From positions 4,723,501 to 4,787,500 of the forward strand of contig NZ_FXUY01000001.1 of the NCBI RefSeq assembly GCF_900182985.1: 64,000 nt of DNA. Direction: 5' to 3'. The notes beneath the pieces were generated by a model. The model was not told where the DNA came from. It made no database searches and saw only the letters and a program-made list of their open reading frames with translations. Origin of the DNA: Pseudomonas helmanticensis. Lineage in GTDB: Bacteria > Pseudomonadota > Gammaproteobacteria > Pseudomonadales > Pseudomonadaceae. Made by a program: the position numbers and the translations under genes. Positions 43,987-51,710 of the stretch are shown here, one piece after another (the stretch's first letter is position 1; every line of letters starts with the position of its first letter).

Positions 43987-44956
43987 CGATCAGTCCTGCC
44001 TTGGCGAAAAGTTTCTGGTTGTCGGGAAGTGCAAAGAATCCGGCGTTTTTCAGTGCGTCGAGTGTTGCCGTCGCCCCCGTTTTGGCGCGTTGCCGGCTGG
44101 CTTGTGCATCGGCCAGACCGTCGACTATTTCCTTGATAGTGCTTTCGGCGATACCGGCGCCGCGCAGGCTTTGTTGCAACCAGCGTGGGTCGACTTCGAA
44201 GAACAGGCCGATGACCTCCAGTAGCAGCTTGGCGCTGAAGGTGCGTTGACGGCTGTTCAGCGTCAGCCACAAGTAATGGAACACTTCGGCGAAGTAGCGG
44301 CTGTGGCGCGCCTCGTCGGCGAGATGATCGCGCAACATGTCACTCACGCTGGAGACCAGGCTGTCACGACAGGCATCCAGCAGCTCCCGGGCAATGATGG
44401 TTTCCGAGACGAAGCCAAGCAGAAACCAGGCCAGCGGGCGGTTGCCTTGAGGTGTGCGGGCGATCAGGGAATTCAATCGGCTGATGCGCAGCGGCATCAC
44501 CGGGCGATCAACGATGGCATACCGGCTGGCTATCTGTTCGGCGAGTCGGTTGGAGAACAGTGCGTGGTAGCCCTCATCGGTATATAGCTGCAGGGCAGCA
44601 TTTTTCATCCGCGCGGGAATGTAGGCCGGCAACTCACCGTGGATGATGGTTTCGACGGCGCGGTTGACGATGCGGTGTTCGAGCAGCGTGGTGTAGTCGA
44701 GAAAGTGCACCAGATGGTTGGCTGCCAACCGGTGCCGGACAGCGGCGCCCGCAGCCTGAATGGCCGGATGCGCCAGGTATGGCAGAAATGCCGGCGGAAA
44801 CCAGTGGCGGGTCTCCAGTTGTTGTTCAACGTCTTCCGGCAACAGGAAGTCGTGCTGGCTGGTGCGTACCGAGGCACGGTTGTTCCAGTCGCCAAGGGTG
44901 AAGCGTAGTGCCCAGGCAGCAGGTGCCTCCATTGGAGCGCACGGCAGCGCACTCAT
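43979..44956 (-). CDS. AurF-type diiron oxygenase
   Basis: This 325-residue helical protein has the full ligand set of AurF-family N-oxygenases: Glu93 (LLEHRIV), Glu128 and His131 (YTDEGYH), Glu185 (FVSETII), His211, Glu215 and His218 (DHLADEARH). The spacings (35, 3, 54, 26, 4, 3) closely follow those recalled for AurF (35, 3, 57, 27, 4, 3). Known members oxidise arylamines or amines to hydroxylamines and nitro groups; others hydroxylate or desaturate carriers. The substrate here is probably the modified peptide or a fragment of it. The start overlaps the SagB stop by 4 bases and the stop overlaps the MFS start by 8. No signal peptide is present. Confidence 0.87.
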   Translation of the reverse strand: MSALPCAPMEAPAAWALRFTLGDWNNRASVRTSQHDFLLPEDVEQQLETRHWFPPAFLPYLAHPAIQAAGAAVRHRLAANHLVHFLDYTTLLEHRIVNRAVETIIHGELPAYIPARMKNAALQLYTDEGYHALFSNRLAEQIASRYAIVDRPVMPLRISRLNSLIARTPQGNRPLAWFLLGFVSETIIARELLDACRDSLVSSVSDMLRDHLADEARHSRYFAEVFHYLWLTLNSRQRTFSAKLLLEVIGLFFEVDPRWLQQSLRGAGIAESTIKEIVDGLADAQASRQRAKTGATATLDALKNAGFFALPDNQKLFAKAGLIDG

Positions 44957-46026
44957 GTGCTGGCCTCCTGCAACAGAGCCTGAATTTCCTCACACATGGC
45001 CTGACCATCACTGGCGCCGCAGCCGACGAAGAACAGCGGTTGTTCCGCGCTGCCTGCAATCTTCAGCAGTGTCTCGACCTGCTCATCAGCAAAGGCGCCC
45101 GTCAGCCAGGTACCAAGACCCAGTGCAGTGGCAACCAATTGAAACGACTGCGAGAGGTGACCCGCTTCGACGAACGCCATGCGGTAGGCGCGCGAGTGTT
45201 CGTATTTCCACCAGAGCTTGTCGAATCGTGCGGTGATGAACAGTCCCAGCGGCAGGTTGTTGATGAAATGCTGACCGCCGAGCAGATGACCCAGCGCCGC
45301 TTCAGGCAGCGGGTTGATCAGGCTCAGGCAATGTTCAGCCGGGTGATAGGCGTAGATGCCGGGCTCAAGACCGCTGACATTCTGTGCCAGGACAAAACCC
45401 TCACAGGCATTCAGGCCTCCGCCCGAAGGACTGCTGCGACGTGCATCGAGCCCGGCGGCAATGTTGTCGTCGCGGTCATGTTCACGTTCGTGCAGAAAGC
45501 CCAGGGAAAGGTAGAGCAGGGTGGCGAGGTCATTCAGGGTGATCGCTTCACCGGTATAGGATCGGCAGGTTTTACGCTGCAACAGTACGCTGCCGAGTCG
45601 GGTATCGGTCAGCACGCCGGGAGCGGGCAACGCGATGCGTTGATCGGCGGCCAACATAGGGCGTTCATCTTCGGGGCAGGGTTTGCTCAGTACTTCGTTG
45701 CAATGGCTCAGGTATTGACTGGACCACTCCTGGATATTCTGTGGGGGGTGTTCGCAGGGGATGTTTTGCGTACCGATATGGTAAATCTTCGACAGTTCAT
45801 CCCATCCCCATGTTGGGCTGTCTATTTTTGAAGTGGTCAGTATTCCTGCGTTCAGAAGTTGCGTGTCTATTATGTTGCAATTATCAAATGCGTTCGGGTT
45901 TGATATAAGTTTGGCAAGGCGAGTTGCATAACCAAGATCAAGTTCGTGTTGGACGTGGTCTTTGTAGTTCCAGACTATCAGTCCGGGTGTGCGCGGCAAT
46001 ATGAATAGGTACGGATTGATGTGCAT
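44953..46026 (-). CDS. SagB/ThcOx-type FMN dehydrogenase
   Basis: The start is taken as ATG 46026 (MHINPYLFIL), giving 357 residues. Residues 1-66 form a small N-terminal domain (HVQHELDLGYATRLAKLI, then DTQLLNAGIL) that may be a peptide-recognition (PqqD-like) domain; this is a guess from shape only. The nitroreductase-type FMN domain follows: RKTCRSYTGEAITLNDLATL (151-170), PSGGGLNACEGFVLAQ (200-215), LEPGIYAYHPAEHCL, and ALGLGTWLTGAFADEQ. Lys274-Tyr275 in WWKYEHSRAYRMA matches the Lys-Tyr pair I recall as essential in azoline dehydrogenases, so the enzyme looks active. Its first third is AT-rich with codons rare in Pseudomonas (ATA, CTT, TTG), a sign of transfer. It lies 72 bases downstream of the tiny peptide gene. 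Confidence 0.88.
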   Translation of the reverse strand: MHINPYLFILPRTPGLIVWNYKDHVQHELDLGYATRLAKLISNPNAFDNCNIIDTQLLNAGILTTSKIDSPTWGWDELSKIYHIGTQNIPCEHPPQNIQEWSSQYLSHCNEVLSKPCPEDERPMLAADQRIALPAPGVLTDTRLGSVLLQRKTCRSYTGEAITLNDLATLLYLSLGFLHEREHDRDDNIAAGLDARRSSPSGGGLNACEGFVLAQNVSGLEPGIYAYHPAEHCLSLINPLPEAALGHLLGGQHFINNLPLGLFITARFDKLWWKYEHSRAYRMAFVEAGHLSQSFQLVATALGLGTWLTGAFADEQVETLLKIAGSAEQPLFFVGCGASDGQAMCEEIQALLQEAST

Positions 46027-46057
46027 GATCAACGCTTCGCTCTGGAATAATGTCGGA

Positions 46058-46091
46058 AGGACGCTGGGGGGCCGGCACTCCCCGGCGTCCT
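46058..46091 (-). other. Hairpin between the peptide gene and the SagB gene
   Basis: AGGACGC (read on the minus strand) pairs with GCGTCCT, extended by GGGG/CCCC, in a 34-base element starting 7 bases after the peptide stop codon. No U-run follows. In RiPP operons such a structure commonly gives excess precursor over enzyme mRNA by partial termination or 3'-end protection. Confidence 0.75.
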
Positions 46092-46098
46092 GACTTAC

Positions 46099-46170
46099 TT
46101 ATCGGACTTTAGGTGCAACCAGAAAAGCCAGGTTTGCGATTTTGTTGGTTTCCAGAGTAATTGCTTTCAT
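46099..46170 (-). CDS. 23-residue candidate RiPP precursor peptide
   Basis: The 24-codon gene starts at ATG 46170 with a perfect AAGGAG eight bases upstream and ends in TAA at 46099. The peptide begins MKAITLETNK, continues IANLAFLV and ends APKVR. It has three Lys, one Arg, two Asn and two Thr, but no Cys, Ser, Tyr, Trp or His. There is no signal peptide or double-Gly leader site. Its size equals that of PqqA, the PQQ precursor. The strong ribosome site, its own promoter, the downstream hairpin and the tightly coupled modifying and export genes argue for a translated precursor. It could instead be a leader peptide, but the sequence has no regulatory codon run. I know of no family to which it belongs. 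Confidence 0.75.
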   Translation of the reverse strand: MKAITLETNKIANLAFLVAPKVR

Positions 46171-46201
46171 AGTGTGAACTCCTTGTTCATCAAGATTGAT
46201 G

Positions 46202-46250
46202 CCACCTCGTGGTGACAACTTAATCATAGTTTGTAATTGATTATTGGCAA
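46202..46250 (-). promoter_or_regulatory. Promoter and leader stem of the peptide operon
   Basis: On the minus strand, TTGCCA (46245-46250) and TATGAT (46223-46228) are 16 bases apart, a good sigma-70 pair in an AT-rich stretch. Transcription should begin near 46216, leaving a leader of about 45 bases. A small dyad CCAC/GTGG (46202-46212) lies in that leader. Confidence 0.65.
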
Positions 46251-46295
46251 GCGAATGTTAAGTAGGAAAAATCCAGTAATGTTGTCGGAGTCATC

Positions 46296-46372
46296 GCGTC
46301 AAGACGCAAACTGTGTAAGTTATATATCGCAGGATTTAAGATGCGCGGAAATTTCCTGCAAGGTCACAGGAA
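46296..46372. promoter_or_regulatory. Two dyads upstream of the peptide operon promoter
   Basis: GCGTC-AA-GACGC (46296-46307) is a perfect 12-base palindrome about 50 bases upstream of the -35. TTCCTG (46353-46358) and CAGGAA (46367-46372) form a second inverted pair. Either may bind a regulator. No regulator gene lies in the cassette, so control must come from elsewhere. The rest of the 46171-46424 gap is AT-rich and holds no convincing gene. Confidence 0.4.
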
Positions 46373-46424
46373 GTTATTTGTAGGAGTTGAAAGTCTGAAG
46401 GGTATTGTCGACGGCATTGCACCG

Positions 46425-46466
46425 CCTGAAAGCAAGCGCGGAGCCCGTGGGCTCCGCGCTTTCAGG
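46425..46466 (-). terminator. Terminator hairpin after rlmI
   Basis: GCGCGGAGCCC and GGGCTCCGCGC form an 11-base stem, extended by CCTGAAA/TTTCAGG after a bulge, starting 5 bases after the rlmI stop. It isolates rlmI from the peptide operon. Confidence 0.75.
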
Positions 46467-46470
46467 CCGA

Positions 46471-47667
46471 TCAGCTATTAGGCAGCAGACGGCAGGTGAT
46501 GCTCTTGATATAGCGGGTTTCGGCGATGGCCGGGTGCACCGGGTGATCCGGGCCCTGACCGCCGCGCTCGAGCATCTGGATGTTGCGATCCAGGTGACGG
46601 GCGCTGGTCAGCAGGATGTTCTGCAGGTCATCTTCCGGCAGGTGCATCGAGCACGAAGCGCTGACCAGAATGCCGTCCTTGTTGAGCAGGCGCATGGCTT
46701 GCTCGTTCAGGCGACGGTAGGCGCCTTCGCCGTTTTTCATGTCCTTCTTGCGTTTGATGAACGCCGGAGGATCGGCAACGATCACGTCGAAGCGCTCTTC
46801 GCTGGCTTTCAGCTCTTTCAAGGCTTCGAAAACGTCACCTTCGATGCAGGTCATCTTGTCGGCGAAACCGTTCAGTGCCGCGTTACGCTCGACGCCGTCG
46901 AGGGCGAAGGCCGAAGCGTCGACGCAGAACACTTCGCTGGCGCCGAATGCCGCTGCCTGCACACCCCAGCCACCGATGTAGCTATAGAGGTCGAGGACGC
47001 GTTTGCCTTTGGCGTAAGGCGCCAGGCGTGCGCGGTTCATGCGGTGGTCGTAGAACCAGCCGGTTTTCTGGCCCTGGATGACCGGTGCTTCGAACTTCAC
47101 CCCGTTCTCTTCCAGCGCAACCCACTCCGGCACCAGGCCGAACACGGTTTCGACGTAGCGGTTGAGGCCTTCGGCGTCACGCGCGGCGGAGTCGTTCTTG
47201 AACAGAATACCGCTTGGCTTGAGCACTTGGGTCAGTGCTGCGATGACGTCATCCTTGTGCGCTTCCATGGTCGCGGAAGCGATCTGCACGACGAGGATGT
47301 CACCGAAACGGTCGACAACCAGGCCTGGCAACAGGTCGGAATCACCGTAAACCAGGCGATAGAACGGCTTGTCGAACAGACGCTCGCGCAGCGACAAGGC
47401 GACGTTGAGGCGATGCACGAGCAGGGATTTGTCCAGCGGCAGTTTGATGTCGCGCGACACCAGACGGGCGCAGATCAGGTTGTTCGGGCTCATCGCCACG
47501 ATGCCCAGGGTCTTGCCGCCGGCGGCTTCGAGAATCGCCTGATCGCCGGCCTTGAAGCCGTGCAACGGGGTGGCGGCTACATCGATTTCGTTGCTGTAGA
47601 CCCACAAGTGGCCGTTGCGCAGGCGACGGTCGGCATTGGCTTTGAGGCGCAGGCTTGGCAGGGACAT
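46471..47667 (-). CDS. rlmI: 23S rRNA (cytosine-1962-C5)-methyltransferase
   Basis: The start is ATG 47667 (MSLPSLRLKANADRR) with GGAGCG upstream, giving 398 residues. An N-terminal PUA domain (about 1-75; RLRNGHLWVYSNEID) is followed by an EEHEA-like middle domain and a Rossmann methyltransferase. GWFYDHRMNR, VLDLYSYIGGWGVQAAAFGA (SAM motif I), DVIVADPPAFIKRKKD (motif IV) and LVSASCSMHLPEDD (catalytic Cys) are diagnostic. It methylates C1962 of 23S rRNA. Between it and ilvD lies the peptide cassette. Confidence 0.93.
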   Translation of the reverse strand: MSLPSLRLKANADRRLRNGHLWVYSNEIDVAATPLHGFKAGDQAILEAAGGKTLGIVAMSPNNLICARLVSRDIKLPLDKSLLVHRLNVALSLRERLFDKPFYRLVYGDSDLLPGLVVDRFGDILVVQIASATMEAHKDDVIAALTQVLKPSGILFKNDSAARDAEGLNRYVETVFGLVPEWVALEENGVKFEAPVIQGQKTGWFYDHRMNRARLAPYAKGKRVLDLYSYIGGWGVQAAAFGASEVFCVDASAFALDGVERNAALNGFADKMTCIEGDVFEALKELKASEERFDVIVADPPAFIKRKKDMKNGEGAYRRLNEQAMRLLNKDGILVSASCSMHLPEDDLQNILLTSARHLDRNIQMLERGGQGPDHPVHPAIAETRYIKSITCRLLPNS

Positions 47668-47750
47668 GACGTCGCTCCGGAAAAAAGAGCGGGAGTATAG
47701 CGTGTTGAGTGTGGTGTCGGGTTTGGCGTGCGATGAAACGCTGATGGCCT

Positions 47751-47817
47751 CTTCGCGAGCAAGCCCGCTCCCACATTTGAAATGCATTCCCATGTGGGAG
47801 CGGGCTTGCTCGCGAAG
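47751..47817. repeat. Inverted palindrome (CTTCGCGAGCAAGCCCGCTC family)
   Basis: CTTCGCGAGCAAGCCCGCTC plus CCACAT is exactly mirrored by ATGTGGGAGCGGGCTTGCTC plus GCGAAG around a short loop. A related copy lies at 53346-53408. Both genes beside it are on the minus strand (pfpI upstream, rlmI downstream). Confidence 0.93.
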
Positions 47818-47830
47818 ACAGCCTTGAAAG

Positions 47831-48370
47831 CTAGGCAGACAGTGTATCGATCAGCGCTTTGCTGAACGCCGGAATATCATCCGGCTGCCGGCTGCTGATC
47901 AGGTTGCCATCCTTGACCACTTCCTTATCCACCCAGTGCGCGCCGGCGTTCACCAGATCATCCTTGACGGTTTTATAGCTGGTCATGGTCTTGCCGTTGA
48001 CCAGCCCTGACGAGATCAGCAGCCAACTGCCATGGCAGATCACTGCAATCGGCTTGCCGGCAGACGCGCCGGTCTTGACCAGATGCTGGGCATCCTGATC
48101 GATACGAATGGTATCGGAGTTCTGCACGCCGCCCGGCAGCACCACAGCGTCGTACTGTTCAATGCTGGCGGCCTGGAAAGTCTGGTCGACCTTGAAGTCG
48201 TCGGCCGGTTTGTCGTGGTTCCAGCCTTTGACCTTGCCGGCCTCGGCCGAGAGGATGTCGACCTGCGCGCCAGCCTGCTCCAGCGCCTGCTTGGGACCTG
48301 TCAATTCAACCTGTTCGAAACCATCGGTTACCAAAAAAGCGACGCGCTTGCCATTAAGTGAGGTGGCCAT
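47831..48370 (-). CDS. pfpI: DJ-1/PfpI family protein (type 1 glutamine amidotransferase-like)
   Basis: This 179-residue protein carries the nucleophile elbow AVICHGSWLL with Cys in the ICHG motif, VTDGFEQVELTGP for the conserved Glu, and VVLPGGVQNSD. These define the PfpI branch of the DJ-1 superfamily. Members act as glyoxalase III/deglycase-like or protease/chaperone enzymes and help in stress survival; the P. aeruginosa orthologue at this position is called PfpI and affects mutation rate and stress response (recalled). The start at 48370 is the conserved MATSLNGKRVAFL. No signal peptide is present. Confidence 0.88.
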   Translation of the reverse strand: MATSLNGKRVAFLVTDGFEQVELTGPKQALEQAGAQVDILSAEAGKVKGWNHDKPADDFKVDQTFQAASIEQYDAVVLPGGVQNSDTIRIDQDAQHLVKTGASAGKPIAVICHGSWLLISSGLVNGKTMTSYKTVKDDLVNAGAHWVDKEVVKDGNLISSRQPDDIPAFSKALIDTLSA

Positions 48371-48543
48371 CGATAAGCTCCTGAGTCTGCGGGAATTTGC
48401 TGGCTCAACGGACAGAAACTGGCCATTGCGCCTTACAAAATCCGAAGCCTGAGCTTGAATGAAAGTTCCTCCGATATGCCCATCGGTGTGTCGCCCTGCA
48501 GTTTCCGGGGTTAGAATCGCCGCCTGTCCCAGAGTGTGTACTT

Positions 48544-49410
48544 ATGTCCCAAGAGCTGACCACCGAACAGATTCAACAATCGCTGCAAGGCATCAGTGTG
48601 CCCGCGCAACCGCAGATCATGGTGGATCTGCAAATGGAGCAGTACATGCCCGACCCGGACCTGGAGGTGATCGCCAAGCTGATCGCCCAGGATCCTGGCT
48701 TGTCCGGCTCGCTGCTGAAAATCGTCAACTCGCCCTACTACGGCTTGAGCAACAAGATCACCTCGATCCAGCGTGCGGTGAACCTGTTGGGCAGCCGTTC
48801 GATCATCAACCTGATCAATGCGCAGTCGATCAAGGGCGAGATGAACGACGACACTATCGTCACCCTCAACCGGTTCTGGGACACGGCCCAGGACGTGGCG
48901 ATGACTTGCCTGACCCTGGCCAAGCGCATCGGTACTCAGGCCGGTGACGAAGCTTATGCCTTGGGCCTGTTCCACGATTGCGGCGTGCCGTTGATGTTGC
49001 AGCGTTTCCCCAATTACATGTCGGTGCTGGAAAAGGCTTACGCCAATGCCAGTGCTGAATGTCGCGTGGTCGACACTGAAAACAGCGAGTTCAATACCAA
49101 CCATGCGGTAGTCGGTTACTACACCGCCAAATCCTGGCGTCTGCCGGAACACGTCAGCGCCGCGATTGCCAATCACCACAATGCGTTGGCGATTTTCAGC
49201 GATGAATCATCGCGCAACAGTCAGCTGAAAAACCTGCTGGCGATCCTGAAGATGGCCGAGCACATTTGCGCGTCCTATCGAGTGCTGGGCAATCAGACCG
49301 AAGATTTCGAATGGAACGCTGTCGGGCCACTGGTACTCGATTACGTAGGGCTGTCGGATTACGACTTCGAAACCCTCAAACAAACGATCCGCGACCTCGG
49401 CGCGCATTGA
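48544..49410 (+). CDS. HDOD domain-containing signalling protein
   Basis: This 288-residue protein is almost entirely an HDOD domain: MVDLQMEQYMPDPDLEVIAK, IAQDPGLSGSLLKIVNSPYY, LLGSRSIINLINAQSIKG, then ALGLFHDCGVPLMLQRFPNY and PEHVSAAIANHHN. HDOD proteins are degenerate HD phosphohydrolases thought to act as regulatory scaffolds in two-component and c-di-GMP signalling. FHDCG and NHHN are retained, but the full metal set is not obvious, so catalysis is doubtful. It lies 12 bases upstream of mutM and is probably cotranscribed with it. Confidence 0.88.
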   Translation: MSQELTTEQIQQSLQGISVPAQPQIMVDLQMEQYMPDPDLEVIAKLIAQDPGLSGSLLKIVNSPYYGLSNKITSIQRAVNLLGSRSIINLINAQSIKGEMNDDTIVTLNRFWDTAQDVAMTCLTLAKRIGTQAGDEAYALGLFHDCGVPLMLQRFPNYMSVLEKAYANASAECRVVDTENSEFNTNHAVVGYYTAKSWRLPEHVSAAIANHHNALAIFSDESSRNSQLKNLLAILKMAEHICASYRVLGNQTEDFEWNAVGPLVLDYVGLSDYDFETLKQTIRDLGAH

Positions 49411-49422
49411 TTCGAGAACACC

Positions 49423-50235
49423 ATGCCTGAATTGCCGGAAGTCGAAACCACCCGCCGCGGCATTGCCCCGCATCTGGAAGGCCAGCGGGTCAGCCGGGTG
49501 ATCGTGCGTGATCGGCGCTTGCGCTGGCCGATCCCCGAAGACCTCGATGTGCGTCTGTCCGGGCAGCGCATCGTGCTGGTCGAACGACGCGCCAAGTACC
49601 TGTTGATCAATGCCGAAGTCGGCACGCTGATCAGCCATTTGGGCATGTCGGGCAATTTGCGTCTGGTCGAGGTCGGGCTGCCGGCGTTGAAGCATGAACA
49701 CGTCGATATCGAACTGGAATCGGGGCTGGCGCTGCGCTACACCGACCCGCGACGTTTCGGTGCGATGTTGTGGAGTACCGATCCGCTCAATCACGAATTG
49801 CTGATTCGTCTCGGGCCGGAGCCATTGACCGATCTGTTCGATGGCGAACGTTTATTCCAGCTGTCGCGCGGGCGGTCGATGGCGGTGAAGCCGTTCATCA
49901 TGGACAACGCGGTGGTAGTTGGCGTTGGCAACATCTACGCGACCGAAGCGCTGTTCGCTGCCGGGATTGATCCACGTCGCGAGGCCGGTGGCATCTCCCG
50001 TGCGCGTTATCTGAAGCTGGCCATCGAGATCAAACGCATCCTTGCCGCTGCCATTGAGCGCGGCGGTACCACGTTGCGTGATTTCATCGGTGGCGACGGG
50101 CAGCCGGGCTATTTCCAGCAAGAGCTGTTCGTCTATGGCCGTGGTGGCGAACACTGCAAGGTCTGCGGCACCGGGCTGCGCGAAGTGAAGCTGGGGCAGC
50201 GCGCCAGTGTGTTCTGCCCGCGCTGCCAGAGCTGA
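49423..50235 (+). CDS. mutM: Formamidopyrimidine-DNA glycosylase
   Basis: This 270-residue enzyme removes 8-oxoguanine and formamidopyrimidines and nicks the abasic site. The N-terminal [13 protein letters not shown] supplies catalytic Pro2 and Glu3. RRAKYLLI carries the conserved Lys, [12 protein letters not shown] and [10 protein letters not shown] bind DNA. The C-terminal zinc finger is [20 protein letters not shown] followed by CPRC, with all four Cys present. The length equals the family norm. It is coupled to the HDOD gene upstream. Confidence 0.97.
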   Translation: MPELPEVETTRRGIAPHLEGQRVSRVIVRDRRLRWPIPEDLDVRLSGQRIVLVERRAKYLLINAEVGTLISHLGMSGNLRLVEVGLPALKHEHVDIELESGLALRYTDPRRFGAMLWSTDPLNHELLIRLGPEPLTDLFDGERLFQLSRGRSMAVKPFIMDNAVVVGVGNIYATEALFAAGIDPRREAGGISRARYLKLAIEIKRILAAAIERGGTTLRDFIGGDGQPGYFQQELFVYGRGGEHCKVCGTGLREVKLGQRASVFCPRCQS

Positions 50236-50304
50236 GGCAAAAAGCTGAAAAAGTCCTACGGTCTATAGTGAGTTGTCTCACTGTTCAGCCCGAAGGATCG
50301 TGCC

Positions 50305-50628
50305 ATGAAATGCCTGCAAGTTCTCTTGGTGACGCTGTTGCTGTGTTCCAGTCTGGCCGTTCAGGCCACGGAAGGCGGCAGCGGCGATCCTCGTTATGCC
50401 ATCCAGAATCCCCCGGCCTACGCCATGATCGGCGATTTGCTGATTGCCCGACCATTATTGGTGGTGGCAACGGTGATCGGTACGGCGGCGTTTGTCGTGT
50501 CATTGCCGTTTACCGCACTGGGTGGCGGGATTGGCGATGCGGGGCAGGCGTTGGTGGTTGATCCGGCGAAGGCGGCGTTTGTGCGGTGCCTGGGGTGTAC
50601 GGGAGAGGGGTTTGAGCAGCGCGAGTGA
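50305..50628 (+). CDS. Small secreted or membrane protein of unknown function
   Basis: This 107-residue product has a signal peptide ([15 protein letters not shown], cut before TEGG) and then a hydrophobic helix pair around residues 42-75 ([20 protein letters not shown] then [13 protein letters not shown]). Two Cys lie near the C-terminus ([10 protein letters not shown]). I believe homologues in Pseudomonas are annotated only as hypothetical or, loosely, as multidrug transporter; the size rules out a transporter on its own. GAAGGATCG before the ATG is a usable ribosome site. It is followed directly by a REP palindrome. Confidence 0.7.
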   Translation: MKCLQVLLVTLLLCSSLAVQATEGGSGDPRYAIQNPPAYAMIGDLLIARPLLVVATVIGTAAFVVSLPFTALGGGIGDAGQALVVDPAKAAFVRCLGCTGEGFEQRE

Positions 50629-50633
50629 AGGGC

Positions 50634-50709
50634 AAGATCAAAAGATCGCAGCCTTCGGCAGCTCCTACATGAGATCTGTGTAGGAGCTGCCGCAGGCTGC
50701 GATCTTTTT
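50634..50709. repeat. Inverted REP-type palindrome
   Basis: GATCGCAGCCTTCGGCAGCT and its mirrored partner GTAGGAGCTGCCGCAGGCTG differ at a few stem positions. It separates two convergent genes. Confidence 0.9.
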
Positions 50710-50715
50710 AGCGAT

Positions 50716-51006
<291 letters not shown>

Positions 51007-51084
51007 TCAATGCGCGCAATTGTGCCGCATTGGCGAGCGCAGTGCACGCGGGTGCGATCAAGGGCACTGGACTGCGATCATTTT

Positions 51085-51115
51085 AAGATCAAAAGATCGC
51101 AGCCTGCGGCAGCTC

Positions 51116-51118
<3 letters not shown>
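51085..51118. repeat. Single REP half-unit overlapping the coaD stop
   Basis: AAGATCAAAAGATCGCAGCC followed by TGCGGCAGCTCCTA is one arm of the REP family without its partner. Its last three bases are the coaD stop codon (TAG on the minus strand). Confidence 0.85.
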
Positions 51119-51682
<564 letters not shown>

Positions 51683-51710
51683 CTATAGACGATGAGAATA
51701 TTAACGGTTT

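Noticed and set aside
42754..46170. Thiazole/oxazole-modified microcin cluster
   Set aside because: SagB alone suggests this, but there is no YcaO cyclodehydratase or E1-like partner and the peptide has no Cys or Ser to cyclise.
42754..46170. Mangotoxin/valdiazen-type (mgo/pvf) cluster because of the diiron N-oxygenase
   Set aside because: Those clusters include a nonribosomal peptide synthetase, which is absent here.
46245..46298. 17-codon ORF starting MTPTTLLDF upstream of the peptide gene
   Set aside because: It has no ribosome site and lies upstream of the inferred transcription start.
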